Position numbers and translations under genes: made by a program. A stretch of DNA of 64,000 bases from Malus domestica (taxonomy: Eukaryota; Streptophyta; Magnoliopsida; Rosales; Rosaceae), in contig NC_091674.1 in the NCBI RefSeq assembly GCF_042453785.1, positions 25,188,001 to 25,252,000 on the forward strand. Reading direction: 5' to 3'. The notes below the pieces were generated by a model. The model searched no databases. It worked only from the letters and a program-made list of their open reading frames with translations, and was not told where the DNA came from. The stretch's first letter is position 1, and the number at the start of each line of letters is the position of its first letter. Shown here piece after piece: positions 13,076-24,561 of the stretch.

Positions 13076-13504
13076 GTGGAAAGTTCTCCCAAATCCCCCT
13101 TCGTAGTGCGCGATCAAGTTCATGGAAGTTATACTGAACGCTACTGTGCATGGGGTAAAAATATTCTCATGAGGTACGAGCGTGCATTCAAGGTTTTGCG
13201 TGTTTATATCTTGCGAGGAGAAGCGGGGGATGCATCTGGCATTCTGGAAAATCTTTCTATAGATAAGTCTGTAGAAATGTTTGAAGACAATCTAATAGTT
13301 TGTTTTGGCTGTGTTGAAGAATCCCATTTTGCATGTGTAGCAGTGCTCCAACTCATCGAAGGACCTCCTGACATTCAACTCCTTCGCACTGATATGAAAG
13401 CAAAAGAAACGTACTATTTTAACCGTTGTGTGTATCTTCGTGATCGGTTTACCACGCTTGATCGTTCGGACAAGCATGAGCATAAGCCTGATGCAAGTTC
13501 ATGA
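13076..13504 (+). pseudogene. Unrecognised open frame, possible gene fragment
   Basis: A 142-codon open frame with a globular-looking composition (segments CAWGKNILMRYERAFKVLRV and NLIVCFGCVEESHFACVAVL). I do not recognise a family. It begins inside a longer stretch with no good upstream start context and ends 32 bases before an AGO1-like fragment, so it may be part of the same captured or duplicated block. It could equally be a chance frame; there are no visible introns or promoter. Confidence 0.3.
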
Positions 13505-13535
13505 ACTCCCTAGTAGGGAAAAGCTTCGAGTCTCA

Positions 13536-13880
13536 TGAACTTTCTGGGGTTATAGTGGTCGTGGTTCCCAGCGTGCTCAACAAGAATATGGTGGGCCACA
13601 AGAATATCAAGGCGGAGGCATGGGAGGGCCCGCTCAGCGAGGAGGTGGTGATGGTGGTGGCGGCGGCCATTTAGGGCCACCTTCTCCTAGTGGCCCAGGT
13701 CAGCACCAAGCACTGCACCACCCCCCCCCCCCCGAAAAAAAAAACAGTTCCCTATCAACGGGTCTCCCCTCAGCCTTCATTTGGGGGAAGTTCATCGTCC
13801 CAGCCACTCGAGCCTTCAGAAGTGGAGGAGCAGCTTGCTGACCTTACCGTACAGGACGTGAGTGCACATAGGCAGGCAGC
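13536..13880 (+). pseudogene. AGO1-like N-terminal fragment
   Basis: The segment encodes the Gly/Gln-rich leader typical of plant ARGONAUTE1: YSGRGSQRAQQEYGGPQEYQ, then GMGGPAQRGGG, then in another frame YQRVSPQPSFGGSSSSQPLE and SEVEEQLADLTVQD. This is the unstructured region that precedes the AGO1 N domain. The reading frame changes around a C14/A10 homopolymer near 13723-13742, so the fragment is not a continuous coding sequence. The match stops at GAC followed by GTGAGT, which looks like the splice donor that ends the corresponding AGO1 exon. No N, PAZ, MID or PIWI coding sequence follows. It is a partial genomic copy rather than a processed one, with no evidence of expression. Confidence 0.75.
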
Positions 13881-13954
13881 TTATTATTTTTCTTAAATTT
13901 TACTATACCAATCTTAATAGTTAACAACAATCATCTCATATGATTTAAAAAATA

Positions 13955-14101
13955 GGGGTGTGCTATCCACACACCCCAAATTACTTCTCACACACCCTTG
14001 TTAATTTCTATCCGTTGATCTTCTTCAATTCATCCGATCTGACGGTCGAAAATTAGAAGGGTGTGTGAGAAGTAAAATGGGGTGTGTGGATATCACACCC
14101 C
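13955..14101. mobile_element. hAT-type MITE, 147 bp
   Basis: Inverted repeats of about 45 bases (GGGGTGTGCTATCCACACAC inward from the left; the reverse complement at the right with about four mismatches) make up over half of the element. Both sides carry the same 8-bp direct repeat AAAAAATA (13947-13954, 14102-14109), the duplication size of hAT transposons. Non-coding. Confidence 0.85.
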
Positions 14102-14109
14102 AAAAAATA

Positions 14110-15473
14110 TTATTTAAATATATAATATTTCTAACGTTACTCTTTCTTTTATGCGGAAAGTCTACGTACCCACACGGCTTCTCTCACACACGCAGTGGAG
14201 CTTAGCTCTCTGTTTGCATGGTGGAGATTCACTCTCACATACTTGTAAAACATAGACTACGTGGCCTTCCTGACGCCAAGCAATTCTTAATTCTAGTTGC
14301 ATTACAAATTAATACAACTTTGCATTAGTATTTCAACACGGAGGAGGTGTGCAGTAATGGGAGTGAGTTAATCTTAAGAGGTTCTCTAGCTAGGGTATTT
14401 AAATATGGGCAGATGGCTGGAGTTAAAAGAACAACCACCAGAGTTACTACTATGGACGGTGGCTTGCGGTGGGTGTGTATTGTCGAATAATATTTGACTA
14501 CTTAAAAAATGAGTAAGCATCGGTCATAAAGTCTTGTTCGAGTGCAACGATATTTCTGAAGATGGAAAAATCTATTTCTTATCTAATCAAAGGGACATTA
14601 ATCATGACATGGCTTCATCCTGTGGAATATATAGCAGCAGTCCATGATCTTAGGCGTAATCTTTATGATCTTCGTTCGCCAAAATTTTACAATCTGCAAC
14701 GAAATTTCCTTCCCGGAAAAAGATCGTGACCCATTTTCAACATCACTCAAACCTATGAAGTGTAAAATGTAGTTAACCTCTCTATGATCGACTGTAATTG
14801 GTGCAACAAAATCTTCATGAAACCAGAAATCTTCAACTTCAAGCAAGCTTGCAAGCTCAGTGACTAAGCATGCACGACGGAAGCTCAGTACCTTTGAAAA
14901 CTGAAGCAGCTTTAGTTTTTCAAGCTGGTCACTGAGCTTGCTTGAAGTTGAAGATATCTGATTTCATAAATTATGTTTCTGCATGCACTTGCAGGGTTTA
15001 GGATTACGCAGCTCATATCGGTTTTCTATTTCTGGGCTCAGTCAATGCTTTCAAATCAAAAACCTTCTCTTCTCTGTCTAGGAGCAATGGTTCCTAGGCT
15101 CGTAAGCTGTCGAAGAAGAAGAAGAGAAACGAGAGGTGAATACAAGTCGAATGGTACGATATTCCTTGATATAAACAACGAGTTTCATTTCCTTTCAAAT
15201 TTCAATGCAGAAAAACAAAGAGGTTAGAGTTCTGTCATTAACAATCAAGGGAAAAAATGACCCATAAAACACATCAAAACTCTACAATTAAGCCATGACA
15301 AAGTTACATGTGAACTTGAAATAACAAAGATTACACATTCCGAAAAACCCCATACTTTCTGTTGAAACCCCAAACTCTACAACCTTAAGTTAGATCCCAA
15401 ATATTTTCCCCATATCCAACTGCTGTTCTATGTTTCTTTGTCCCAAACCCAATTCAAACTTTGACCCGAGATT
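14110..15473. other. Intergenic region with a hairpin; no gene recognised
   Basis: Unassigned sequence between the hAT MITE and the 3' end of the ABHD17-like gene. It includes the inverted repeat at 14812-14966. The last 200 or so bases (about 15250-15473) are probably the hydrolase 3' UTR. An 82-codon minus frame at 14598-14846 has no recognised relative. Confidence 0.5.
14812..14966. repeat. Imperfect inverted repeat (hairpin, ~45-bp arms)
   Basis: Left arm 14812-14865 (containing ATCTTCAACTTCAAGCAAGC, then CTCAGTGAC) pairs with right arm 14923-14966 (GTCACTGAGCTTGCTTGAAG, then TTGAAGAT). The loop is about 58 bases and itself contains a short internal pairing. It could be a degraded foldback element or a small-RNA precursor; no target duplication was found. 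Confidence 0.6.
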
Positions 15474-18036
15474 TTACCCAGGTCGAATTCTGTCCAGCCA
15501 GTCAACGCTCTTCCGTGGTTTTTCTAGCTGACAGTCGACGCTTCTCCTGGATTTCTCATGACGGTATTCCACACTTCTTCGTGACTTCTCTATCTGGTCA
15601 ACAGAGATTCTAAACTTGTCTACCTTGTCAATGTTATTGAACTTGTATTCACTAATATTCAGCTTTTCAGGTCTATCAGTGCTTTTCCTTGATTTCTCTC
15701 TCCGATCAGTACTCTTTCTTGGAGCCTCGTAAAAATCGACACTCCTCCTAGGATGTTCAATACGGTCCGTGCTTTTCCTGTGGCCTGTGCTTTTTCTTGA
15801 AGTAATCCTACGTGAAGGTGATTTTTCGACAGTTGAGATGAACTTGTTGAGATGTCTAATATATTCTGGATAGAGCTCCAAATTACAGTGATTTCCGCCT
15901 TTGAGCCATAGAGGTTCATATTTCTCTTGGCAAAGTACCCAAAGTTGCTTGCCGTGTGAGCAGTCCACAACTTCATCAGATGTTCCCTGCAGAAGAATAA
16001 CAATCAGAAATTTCAACCAACAAAAAAATAAAAACTTGGCAAAATCCATTTGATATTCTGCTTTAGTCATCTATGAAAGCTCAAATGTAATTCACGTGCC
16101 AAACGTATGCAAAGTAGAAAAATTCCAGCAATCAATTTAGTTCATAGAAAAAGGCAGTACTTACGTGTATTACCAGCACGGGACATTTTACCAGTGGGAT
16201 TTTATCAATGTTCTGCACAGAAATGAAAATCAGGTTCAGACACATACATATGCATCAAAATTCCCTTTATAAAGAATTTCGATAAAAGTCATCATAAAAT
16301 GGTATCAAGAATCTAACCTTATAGATATCAAACCAGTATGTGCGCTTCACAGGATACATGACTCTTAAACCAGATAATATAGGACTATGCAGCACAATTG
16401 CCCTTAATCGAGGCAAACGGACAGCAAGATCAACAGTCGGGCCACTTCCAACCGACTGACCATAGAGGATTACGTCTTCCTGCTTAGCACCATACCTCTC
16501 TTCAAGACACTTATATGCAGCTTCAATATCTGCATAAGTATTATGTTCACTTGCCTGCAGATAAAAAGTACATGGATGGGCTTATCAGACAAACCTTTCT
16601 ATTGCAAATTGAAACACAAGCAGATAATTCGTACTGCACTTACCTTGCCTGAGGACTGCCCATAGCCAGAGTAATCATACCTGCACAGGTTCAACTAATA
16701 TGATTCAGAATGCTTTCCATACTTCTTTCAGAAAGAAAATGTCTCCTACAAATTTATATGTTCCAGTGTCAGGTTTGGAACAATCTGTACACATAAGTTC
16801 AAATCAAACATAACTTCTATGAGCTTTATCAGAAGCAATATTCTGGATTAGCAGATATAACTTTGGAGGGTGATCCAGCATCAATGACCGGAACACTCTA
16901 AAAAAGGGGATTGACACATACACTGAAAGCCTATACACATTTCGTTGCTAAACACGTTTTTCTTGATGCAAAGATAAAACCGAAAACAAATCCTTTTTCC
17001 CCCTCCAAAAACAGTTACACTCGACTTGGAAGTTGGAAGGATAGTATAAACCAGTTCAAATTATACAAACGTATTTGGACCGAGGTCTGCACATAATCGG
17101 TATCTTTGGCGATGTATCCAAATCTGAATGTCTAAAGGAAGGTCGTCTTCAAGGCTAGCCTCCGAAGTACAGAAGGGAGTGCAAATTGAACTTTCACATT
17201 TTCTCCAGGCACCTCTGTTTGCCATTTCAGCTTAACTAACCAAAATTTGGTTCCATCGCAGAACTACATTTCAGCATAACCTTGACACTTAAAACCACCT
17301 TTTCCAGTTGAACTGTTGATCCGACAACAGCCACAACCAGTAAGAAAAAATCGAAATGGCACTCTAACTCGTTGTATAAAATTACAAGCTTTACTCGCAA
17401 AAAGAATCGAAATTTGTTTCTAATCGATTGATTGCGCCAAAATTACAATTGGGTTAACCATAACTCTTAAGAAACTTTATGTATCTAAATCAAAATTCCC
17501 AAGATATTCATATTTTTAAATTAAATCACCAGTTCCTCATCGGAGTAAGTGCCCAAAATAATCAACAAATATCAAATGGCACACCCAAAACCAAAATTTC
17601 TCAAATGGGTAAATTGCTAATTCGTCAAAATTTAATAAGCACACCCAAAAACAATCACACAGAGAGCCAAAATTGTAAAACAGCAAAAGCTTCAAAATTG
17701 GAGTAAAGGGTAGAGAGAGAGAGAGAGAGGGTACGCCATGAGATTGACGCGCAGGTGAATGCTCAATTCGATAAAAAGCTCGTACATCTGGCCGATATCG
17801 GTGGCGTTGCCGTGGGAGTAAAGGAGCGTGGACGTGGCCATTGGGTGGCGGATATAGACGGCGACGATCTCATTGCCGCGGCGCGTCGGAAACTTCAAAA
17901 CGTCGACGTTTTCGCGGTGGGGAAGCGGATCCAGTAGCAACAGCCCTGTGGCTTCGTCTTTCACTACCTTGTAGGATGGTGGGTTCGGTGGAAAAAATGC
18001 AAACTTTGCAGCCATGGATGAAGTAACCCCACCCAT
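15474..18036 (-). CDS. ABHD17-like alpha/beta hydrolase
   Basis: Serine hydrolase of the ABHD17 group; animal members remove palmitate from membrane proteins, the plant role is inferred. Exons on the minus strand: 17735-18036, 16644-16680, 16318-16554, 16165-16212, 15474-15986, giving 378 residues. The catalytic triad is visible: Ser147 in YGQSVGSG, Asp212 in HGTSDEVVD, His241 in [14 protein letters not shown] near residue 76 supplies the oxyanion region. The start [17 protein letters not shown] offers Gly2 for N-myristoylation. The C-terminal 110 residues carry about nine R-x-S-[TV]-[DEG] repeats (RKSTDR, RRSVD), probably phosphorylation sites. A GA-rich tract lies in the 5' UTR (plus-strand CT run 18040-18077). 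It lies tail-to-tail with CbbY and its flanking fragments. Similar to At3g48410 or At4g24760 from memory. Confidence 0.93.
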
Positions 18037-18043
18037 CTCTCTC

Positions 18044-18076
<33 letters not shown>

Positions 18077-18079
18077 GGG

Positions 18080-19415
18080 TTGAAGATCAGACGCAAATTG
18101 ACATTCCTGAAATTTCTACAGTGCTGCAACTTTCTGTTGGCCGAGTGAAAGACAGTGTCTTGGAGTGAATAAAGTGAGCGTTTCTTGTTGGTCTAATTTC
18201 TAATCCACTACTTATTTTTTATTTATTTATTTGTTTATTTATATTTGTTTTTCTAAATTAATTAAAATTATAATTAAAAATTATTTAGTGGTATTGTGAG
18301 GAGTCTGCATCTGTCACGTGGGGTTGGCACTAATTTAATTTGTGGTTGCATTATTGTCCTGTTATTTTCATGATTTTCATTATTCCTTTTCTTTGTTTGT
18401 TGGCATTAAATCCCCTTTGTGTGTGGTTGATCTGTACATTTATTGAAATTTAATTTACTTCTTATGTTCATGCCCATTTTGGACTGGCCGCCTCACCACG
18501 TGGATGGTCTGGTGAATCTTATAAACTAAGGCGGCTAGCGGTTGTACATATTAATTTTGATTCATCTATATTAAAACACGTGGACAAGTTATATCGCGAA
18601 AGCTTGGTTGAGCGTGGGTCAAAACATATAGTCAACCATAACTTGTCGAATCAATGATCTTGACCCATCTGCAATATTGAATTTATCCATGCTTTTTTTT
18701 TTTTTTTTTAATTTATCCATGTTTATCAAAAAATGGAAGGATTAATATATGTATATGGGAGTAAATCAAAGGCATAAATGAGTATATCTTGGAGAGATAA
18801 TCTTAACTAGATTATTAATTTGTAGTTACTCGTGTGTCTGCAACTCCCATGATTTCCAACGGCACCTGCTTTCGCCATTTTCAAAGACAGCTCTGTCATG
18901 CACTCTCTGTTTCTATGATGCATGAACACGGAGATATTTCTTCGTATTTTCGTGTCATATTTGTATGTCGTGTCGTACTCTCTTATATTTATGGAGTGTT
19001 TTTTCTTCTTAATTATTCATATGTTGTATCATATCTCTGTATCTTTGTGCATGCATCGTAACTCTCTTCTTATTTTATTTTCTCATTTCTTACGTGTATC
19101 CAATACATTTAATTAATTCAAAAATTGATAAATAATTATCTTTGCAAAGTAACTGAAAACAAAAAGATTAAAAGAGACATATAACGTTCAAAAAACGCAC
19201 AAACCCTATGGTTGAAAATAATAAATCCCCTTGAATGAGCTTGAATGGCAGCTGCAGAAACACAGATGAATTTTTATTGAGCTTCCACCTACACATTTTA
19301 ACTTTCATCATCCCATGCATATATGGAAACTAATTAATTTCTGAATTAAATCATGAAACATAAAAAATATGTATAGACCTTTTAAGAAGAAATCTATTTT
19401 ATTTTAATGGAGATT
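18080..19415. other. AT-rich intergenic region upstream of hydrolase
   Basis: Promoter side of the ABHD17-like gene and unassigned AT-rich DNA. A small inverted repeat (GGACAAGTTAT ... ATAACTTGTC, about 18581-18647) and a T-run near 18692 are present. No coding sequence supported. Confidence 0.5.
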
Positions 19416-19416
19416 T

Positions 19417-19698
19417 GTTGTAGGATACATTCCATATCGAACCTCAATGATCCGAACTGTCTATTTTGTAAGCATCGATTCATATATCATGTATGCAAAA
19501 ATTTAATTGAATCCGAGACCAATTGTCCATTTAATTGTCATAGTGAAATTTTTAATGTTCATCAAATTTTTTTAACTTAATTAGATGTCTCAAATATTTT
19601 CAATTTGGCTAACATCTTGTAATGATGATTTATGAGGTACAACTTGAAAAATAGACAATTCAGATCGTTCAAATTTGATGTGGTATGGACGCCACAAC
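19417..19698. mobile_element. MITE-like inverted-repeat element
   Basis: Arms of about 58 bases face each other: left GTTGTAGGATACATTCCATA ... CTGTCTATTTT and right, as its reverse complement, GTTGTGGCGTCCATACCACA ... TTGTCTATTTT. Similarity is about 70-75 percent by eye. Boundaries are approximate and no target duplication was identified. Non-coding. Confidence 0.5.
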
Positions 19699-19699
19699 T

Positions 19700-21135
19700 A
19701 ACCTTCATTTAAAATAAATAAATAAATAAAATAAGGATCCCTTCCTTAAACTGTATTTATATAATTTATATTTTCTTGTCAAAAAAATCCAAGATGAAAA
19801 AAGTTTCCATGCACTGACAAATTCTTAAAAAACTAGAATATTTGCTGGTCTGGGAATTCGAAAGCTGCAGGAAAATTTGAATCCCGGGGAGTCTGAGTTG
19901 GTGTGGAATATGTGAAAACATGCATGCATGGAGCAACTCACAACATTTGGATGGTCCCTTCCCTTCTCTCTCTCTCTCTCTCCTTCTCTCACACATAACA
20001 TGACTGTATTTGGGAGGAACATGTTGGCAACTTTCAAGACAACTCCCTTGGTAGAATGAGACTACTCACATGTCTCTTTTTTTTCTTCTTATAAAATTCT
20101 TCGACGCTTGATAAGCCACTTCTGATTATTTACGTTTCTCTGTTCTTTGATCGATTCAATTCGTTTCACTTACTATTGTAGTTTAGTAGTATTCTTTTTA
20201 ACAATATGTGAAAATCAATTATCAATTAAAAGATCTCTACATGTAGGCTTTGTATATTTGCTCGCATTTCGCTACATTCAACCATTATAACGATCTAACG
20301 ACTTAACACATGACGCATCGAATGGTTTAATTTCATATTTGATCAGATTGGTTTACTTTATTCAAAATCTTCTTGTTTTCCACTTTGTTACGCCAATTTT
20401 TTTTTTTAAATCTTTCTATGACTAAATATGGTCTGGCCCAGTCCATAGTTTGCAGATGTTGGCCTGACCAGATTGGATTTTACCATAACATTTTAGATTG
20501 GTTTGGCCTAGCCCAAAAAGTGGGTAGGAAACTTGTAGGGGGCAACTGAACATTTATTTAGGCTGGGGTTGCTATTGCGCTTCCCGTTCCCTTGTGTCAT
20601 GATGGTTTACGGGCTCTTAATCCTAGAAGAAGATTGCTTCAAGGGTTATTATGGTGTGGCTGAACGTAGAGCAGTTCGGCCCTGCAGCGTTTGATCAGTA
20701 GATTATTTAGAACTTCGGAAGATTGAGGGGTTATAATTGGAGATATTATTGTTTTTGGTACAGAAGTTCCTATAAAAATAGGAAATGCCTTACCTTTGAG
20801 TGTGGTTTGAACTATTGATTTACGTAATTGGAAGTAACCAATTAGGTTTACGACGAAACCTAGAAATCAATACAGGAGAACCATGAACAGAGAGCTTTCC
20901 CCCCTTTTCCACCCGACTCTTTGGTGGTTTTAAGAGCTAACAATTTATTTAATAACTATCTTTGTAGCTCCATAATGTTTAAATTTATGCTCTTGTTATT
21001 CATGTTCAAGCAAGTTTCAACAATACCATTGTGACTGTCACAATTGTATATGGGGTCGAGTAATTTCTTGGTCCTTTGCTGGGGCTTGTGGATTCAAGGG
21101 TACAAGAAGGGGTACACTATTTGCCACTCAAACCG
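19700..21135. other. Intergenic region, no gene recognised
   Basis: Contains a short CT run near 19965 and a more mixed-composition stretch at 20400-20930 that may be old repeat DNA. No reading frame with recognisable domains. Confidence 0.45.
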
Positions 21136-21137
21136 CA

Positions 21138-21575
21138 ATAGGAAATGTTATTCGGAATGGCATATACATCACACATCCTAGATCAAGTAAAAACTTTGGG
21201 ATTTCGACAAGCCATTGCTACATCCATTTCATTAGGAATTGATGATCTTTTAACAATACCTTCTAAGGGGTGGCTAGTCCAAGATGCTGAACAACAAAGT
21301 TTTATTTTGGAAAAAACACCATCATTATGGAAATGTACACGCGGTATAAAAATTACACCAATCTATTGAGATATGGTATGCTACAAGTGGATATTTGCAA
21401 CAAGCAATGAATCCTAATTTTAGGATGATCGGCCCCTTTAATCCAGTCCATATGATGTCCTTTTGGGGAGCTTTAGAGGAAATTCATCCCAAGTACACCA
21501 ATTAGTAGGCATGAGAGGATTAATGTCGGATCCATAAGGACAAATGATTGATTTACCTATTCAAGCTTAACTTAA
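21138..21575 (+). pseudogene. rpoC2: Plastid rpoC2 fragment in nuclear DNA (NUPT)
   Basis: The stretch translates as part of the plastid RNA polymerase beta'' subunit: [18 protein letters not shown], then [20 protein letters not shown], and further on [33 protein letters not shown] and QMIDLPIQ. Several of these lie in different frames, so the copy carries small insertions or deletions and stops and cannot be functional. Sequence around it is nuclear in character, which argues for an inserted plastid fragment rather than plastid DNA. Extent is judged by loss of recognisable match at both ends. Confidence 0.88.
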
Positions 21576-21595
21576 GCAAGCTATTTACTTTTTTT

Positions 21596-22450
21596 TTTTT
21601 AAACAGACCGTCTTGATCTATAGCCATAACATCTAAAAATTTTTGTAATCGAGATTGATACCAATACGCACGAACTGGTTCTCTTTAAAAAGTCATAGCA
21701 AACTCGACAGCTATTTGTACTAAAAAAACAAGTGTAATTCCCCTAGACAATAAAATATTGCCAAAGGCCAATGTAAACAGTATTGGTATGCTGGCCTAGA
21801 GCATCTTCAATTGTTTCTCTTTAAATTCAATTTAGAAATATTTTAGTCATTTATATGCATAAAACAAATGAACGGTTTATTATGAGGATGTTATTTGTTG
21901 CCAAACCATTTATTGTTTTAACACGGAAGGAGGAGGCTGAAATACCTCTGTGAGTCTTCTCGGCCCCCGGAAGGTGTGGATAATTGTGGCTTGCCACCAG
22001 TTATCCCTTAAAAAAAACAATCTCCTAATTGAATGATTTTTTATAGTTATACGATCTTTAGATGATAGTAAAAAAGATAAACGGTTTTGATTATAATGTT
22101 CAACAATAAAAGTTCATTAACCGTAAGTACGGAGACAAATGAGTCTACCCATAAAGAAACATAGGCATTATCTTTTTTGAAATACCTCTTTATCCTCACA
22201 CGTGAGACATATGTTGATATAAATATGACCCAAATTGAAGGATAGAGATTCTCTCCCCTCTCTTTTTAGCTCCCCTCCCTTTCCTCCTCCTATAGTATTT
22301 TTTTTCTTTTTTCTCTCTACAAAGATAAAATCTTGATTGTTCAAACAAAAGAAGAGGGAAAAAGAAGGAAAAAAACTGAGAGGAGAGAGAATCTTTGTCG
22401 AAATTGAATGGGAAGTTCGACTTGGAATGAAATTGATATGGATCCTATAG
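21596..22450. other. Intergenic; possible second organelle-like piece
   Basis: A minus-strand stretch at about 21600-21785 reads in pieces like a membrane-associated organelle protein, but I could not assign it to a plastid or mitochondrial gene. The rest is AT-rich with polypyrimidine runs near 22245-22315 and no gene. Confidence 0.3.
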
Positions 22451-22454
22451 AAAA

Positions 22455-22645
22455 TGGAGGAGGATTCTCTACCCTCCTAGTCTCTCTACCCTTTCATGCC
22501 CTCCTATTTGAACAATCACGGTTAAGCTACGTCAACATCTTATATTGATTATTTTATATAGATAATAATACAAAAAACAATGTATGAGATGAGAGAATGG
22601 AAGGGGATGAGAATAGGAGGGTAGAAAATCCTCCTTCATAGAAAA
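22455..22645. mobile_element. MITE, relative of the copy at 24.56 kb
   Basis: Ends face each other as inverted repeats (GAGGATTCTCTACCCTCCTA at the left; the right end mirrors GGATTTTCTACCCTCCTA). The interior shares CTCCTATTTG, ATCACGGTTAAGC and ACGTCAA blocks with the element near 24.56-24.77 kb. Boundaries approximate. Confidence 0.6.
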
Positions 22646-22833
22646 TAACTACTAAGATACTGTAGAACTTTTTCCAACACGCACATAAATAACCTTGTTA
22701 TATAACCTTACGCCACATCGACGTTTCGAGCAATTTAATGAAAAGGAAAGCCAATGATTCATAAATACCAAAACTAACTATGGACCAACCTACCAAAACC
22801 TCAATATTTCGCTGTCAAAAAAATGTGTAAATG

Positions 22834-23057
22834 CAAACTATTTGGATCGAGATTTTCTTCGTATCTCGCACTTAAGAGTTTGCAGACTAAGCAATTCAGA
22901 TCATTCAAGAAAAAGGGATATCTAAGGGTCGGAGAGAGATTGTTTGTGAGATGGAATAACAGAAACCACAAAATTTAAATTAAACGGCCTAAATTGCTTG
23001 GTCTATAATCTCCGAAGTCGGGGATCGGAAGAAAATTTTCAATCCAACTATTTGGAC
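22834..23057. mobile_element. MITE-like inverted-repeat element
   Basis: Left CAAACTATTTGGATCGAGAT ... AGCAATTCAG and the right end mirror each other over about 70 bases. Non-coding, about 224 bp. No certain target duplication. Confidence 0.5.
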
Positions 23058-23650
23058 GTATAAAGGTAAAAGTCATATTTGTCAAAACATAGGTGCAAAT
23101 GCAGTGAAGGCTGTCTTCCCTATTGCTATGCAATGAGTTAAATTTGGTGTTACTTTTTTGGCAAAGCCATGCCACCATGACATGTCAAATTGTCAAATAC
23201 TTTTTCTGGAGCATGTCTCTCACGCCATGTCTCAAAGCTGCAAAAGCATGGTGCTCTGCAAAGAGTTAATATTATCTGTTCTCTTTCTGCAAGTACAAGA
23301 GTACTCTCTCTAGAGCTTACAAGTTCTCTTCAACAAGATCCAGCGATTGTCATTTTTTGGTAGCTCCAAACAACAACAAAGATCACAGACTTTTGGTGTT
23401 CTTTAGAATAATGTTAGCGACTTAGTCTTGAGTAGAAATGCTATCGAGTCGTAGCTGTGTTTGTGTTAAACTATTTCGACATGCTTAAAGTATGTGTATA
23501 TAACTAGTTCAGCTTCAATATGACACATGACTCACTACAACTATGTCATTTTGTTATTAAATTGACGAGTTAGCAGATAGTTTGCTAACTTTGACTAATA
23601 AAAAGATGGATGAGATGGATAATGTGGTAGGAAAACGCTTTTAATCATAA

Positions 23651-24012
23651 GGGCATGTTTACTAATCAGGAACTGGGGCAAGCAAGAGGAATTGAAGCCA
23701 AGCAATTTATTAATTGTCATAAATTAGAATGAAAATAATGTCCATTCCATTAAAATTGTACATTGTTAATCGGACTCCTAATTTTATGTGGGGCTCGCAG
23801 TATTTTTCATTCCTCTTCCTTAAGTAAACATACGAATAATTTGGAAGAGAACCATTCCGAATTGTTGTCAATCATCTTTGTTGTTAATCCATATCATGCT
23901 ACATATGAATTGACATTTCGGTTAGAATACACTAATGATATCTTTTTTTACTGTTATTATTGATGTGAATTTTTTAACTTATCTTTGGAGATGCTCTTAT
24001 ATAAACATGCCC
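23651..24012. mobile_element. PIF/Harbinger (Tourist-like) MITE, 362 bp
   Basis: Starts GGGCATGTTTA and ends in its reverse complement TAAACATGCCC. Both sides are flanked by TAA (23648-23650, 24013-24015), the three-base target duplication of PIF/Harbinger elements. No transposase is encoded. Confidence 0.75.
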
Positions 24013-24229
24013 TAAATAAAAATAAATACATTTGATCTTTTACCTAGGTGATTATATACTTATATTAGTATCACATAAGAAACACACTTTCAGTCAATTA
24101 TTTTCATATATAGGTAAGTCCAAAACTTACTATTCTTGTTTATCAAATTCCAAAGGGGCCATATCACATAAGGTCTCAAATACCTTTATATTTGTAGTAT
24201 TAAAAAATAAAAAAACTACTCGATTGTTG

Positions 24230-24356
24230 AAAGAATAGCAGCAATTGCGGTTGAACATTTAATAACAGATGGATACGTGTTCAATCATAATTTTAATTTT
24301 AATTATTTTGAACACATGCTTATTTGTGATTGGAATTCAACCGCAGCTGCTATATT
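24230..24356. mobile_element. Short foldback/MITE-like hairpin
   Basis: Left TAGCAGCAATTGCGGTTGAA and right TTCAACCGCAGCTGCTAT are inverted copies, and pairing continues inward through GTGTTCAATCA. The entire 125-bp unit would fold into one hairpin. Ends uncertain. Confidence 0.6.
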
Positions 24357-24561
24357 TCAGCAACGAAGTAGTGTGTATAAAGAAAATGGACCTCGTAATC
24401 ATGATCGTTCATCGTACATCGTGCGGATAGAAATCATTTTAAATTTAATATTTAAAATTAAATATAAATAGTATCTAACGAAAACTAACCACACGAGGTA
24501 TAATAAACTATCATGATCACGAGATCCTCCGGATAATCCTTTTCCAAAAAAAAATCAGACC

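Noticed and set aside
14598-14846. 82-codon minus frame as a disease-resistance gene piece
   Set aside because: No NB-ARC, TIR or LRR motif is visible and the start lies in the hairpin arm.
18834-19116. Two overlapping plus-strand frames rich in Phe and Tyr
   Set aside because: AT-rich chance frames with no conserved motif or splice structure.
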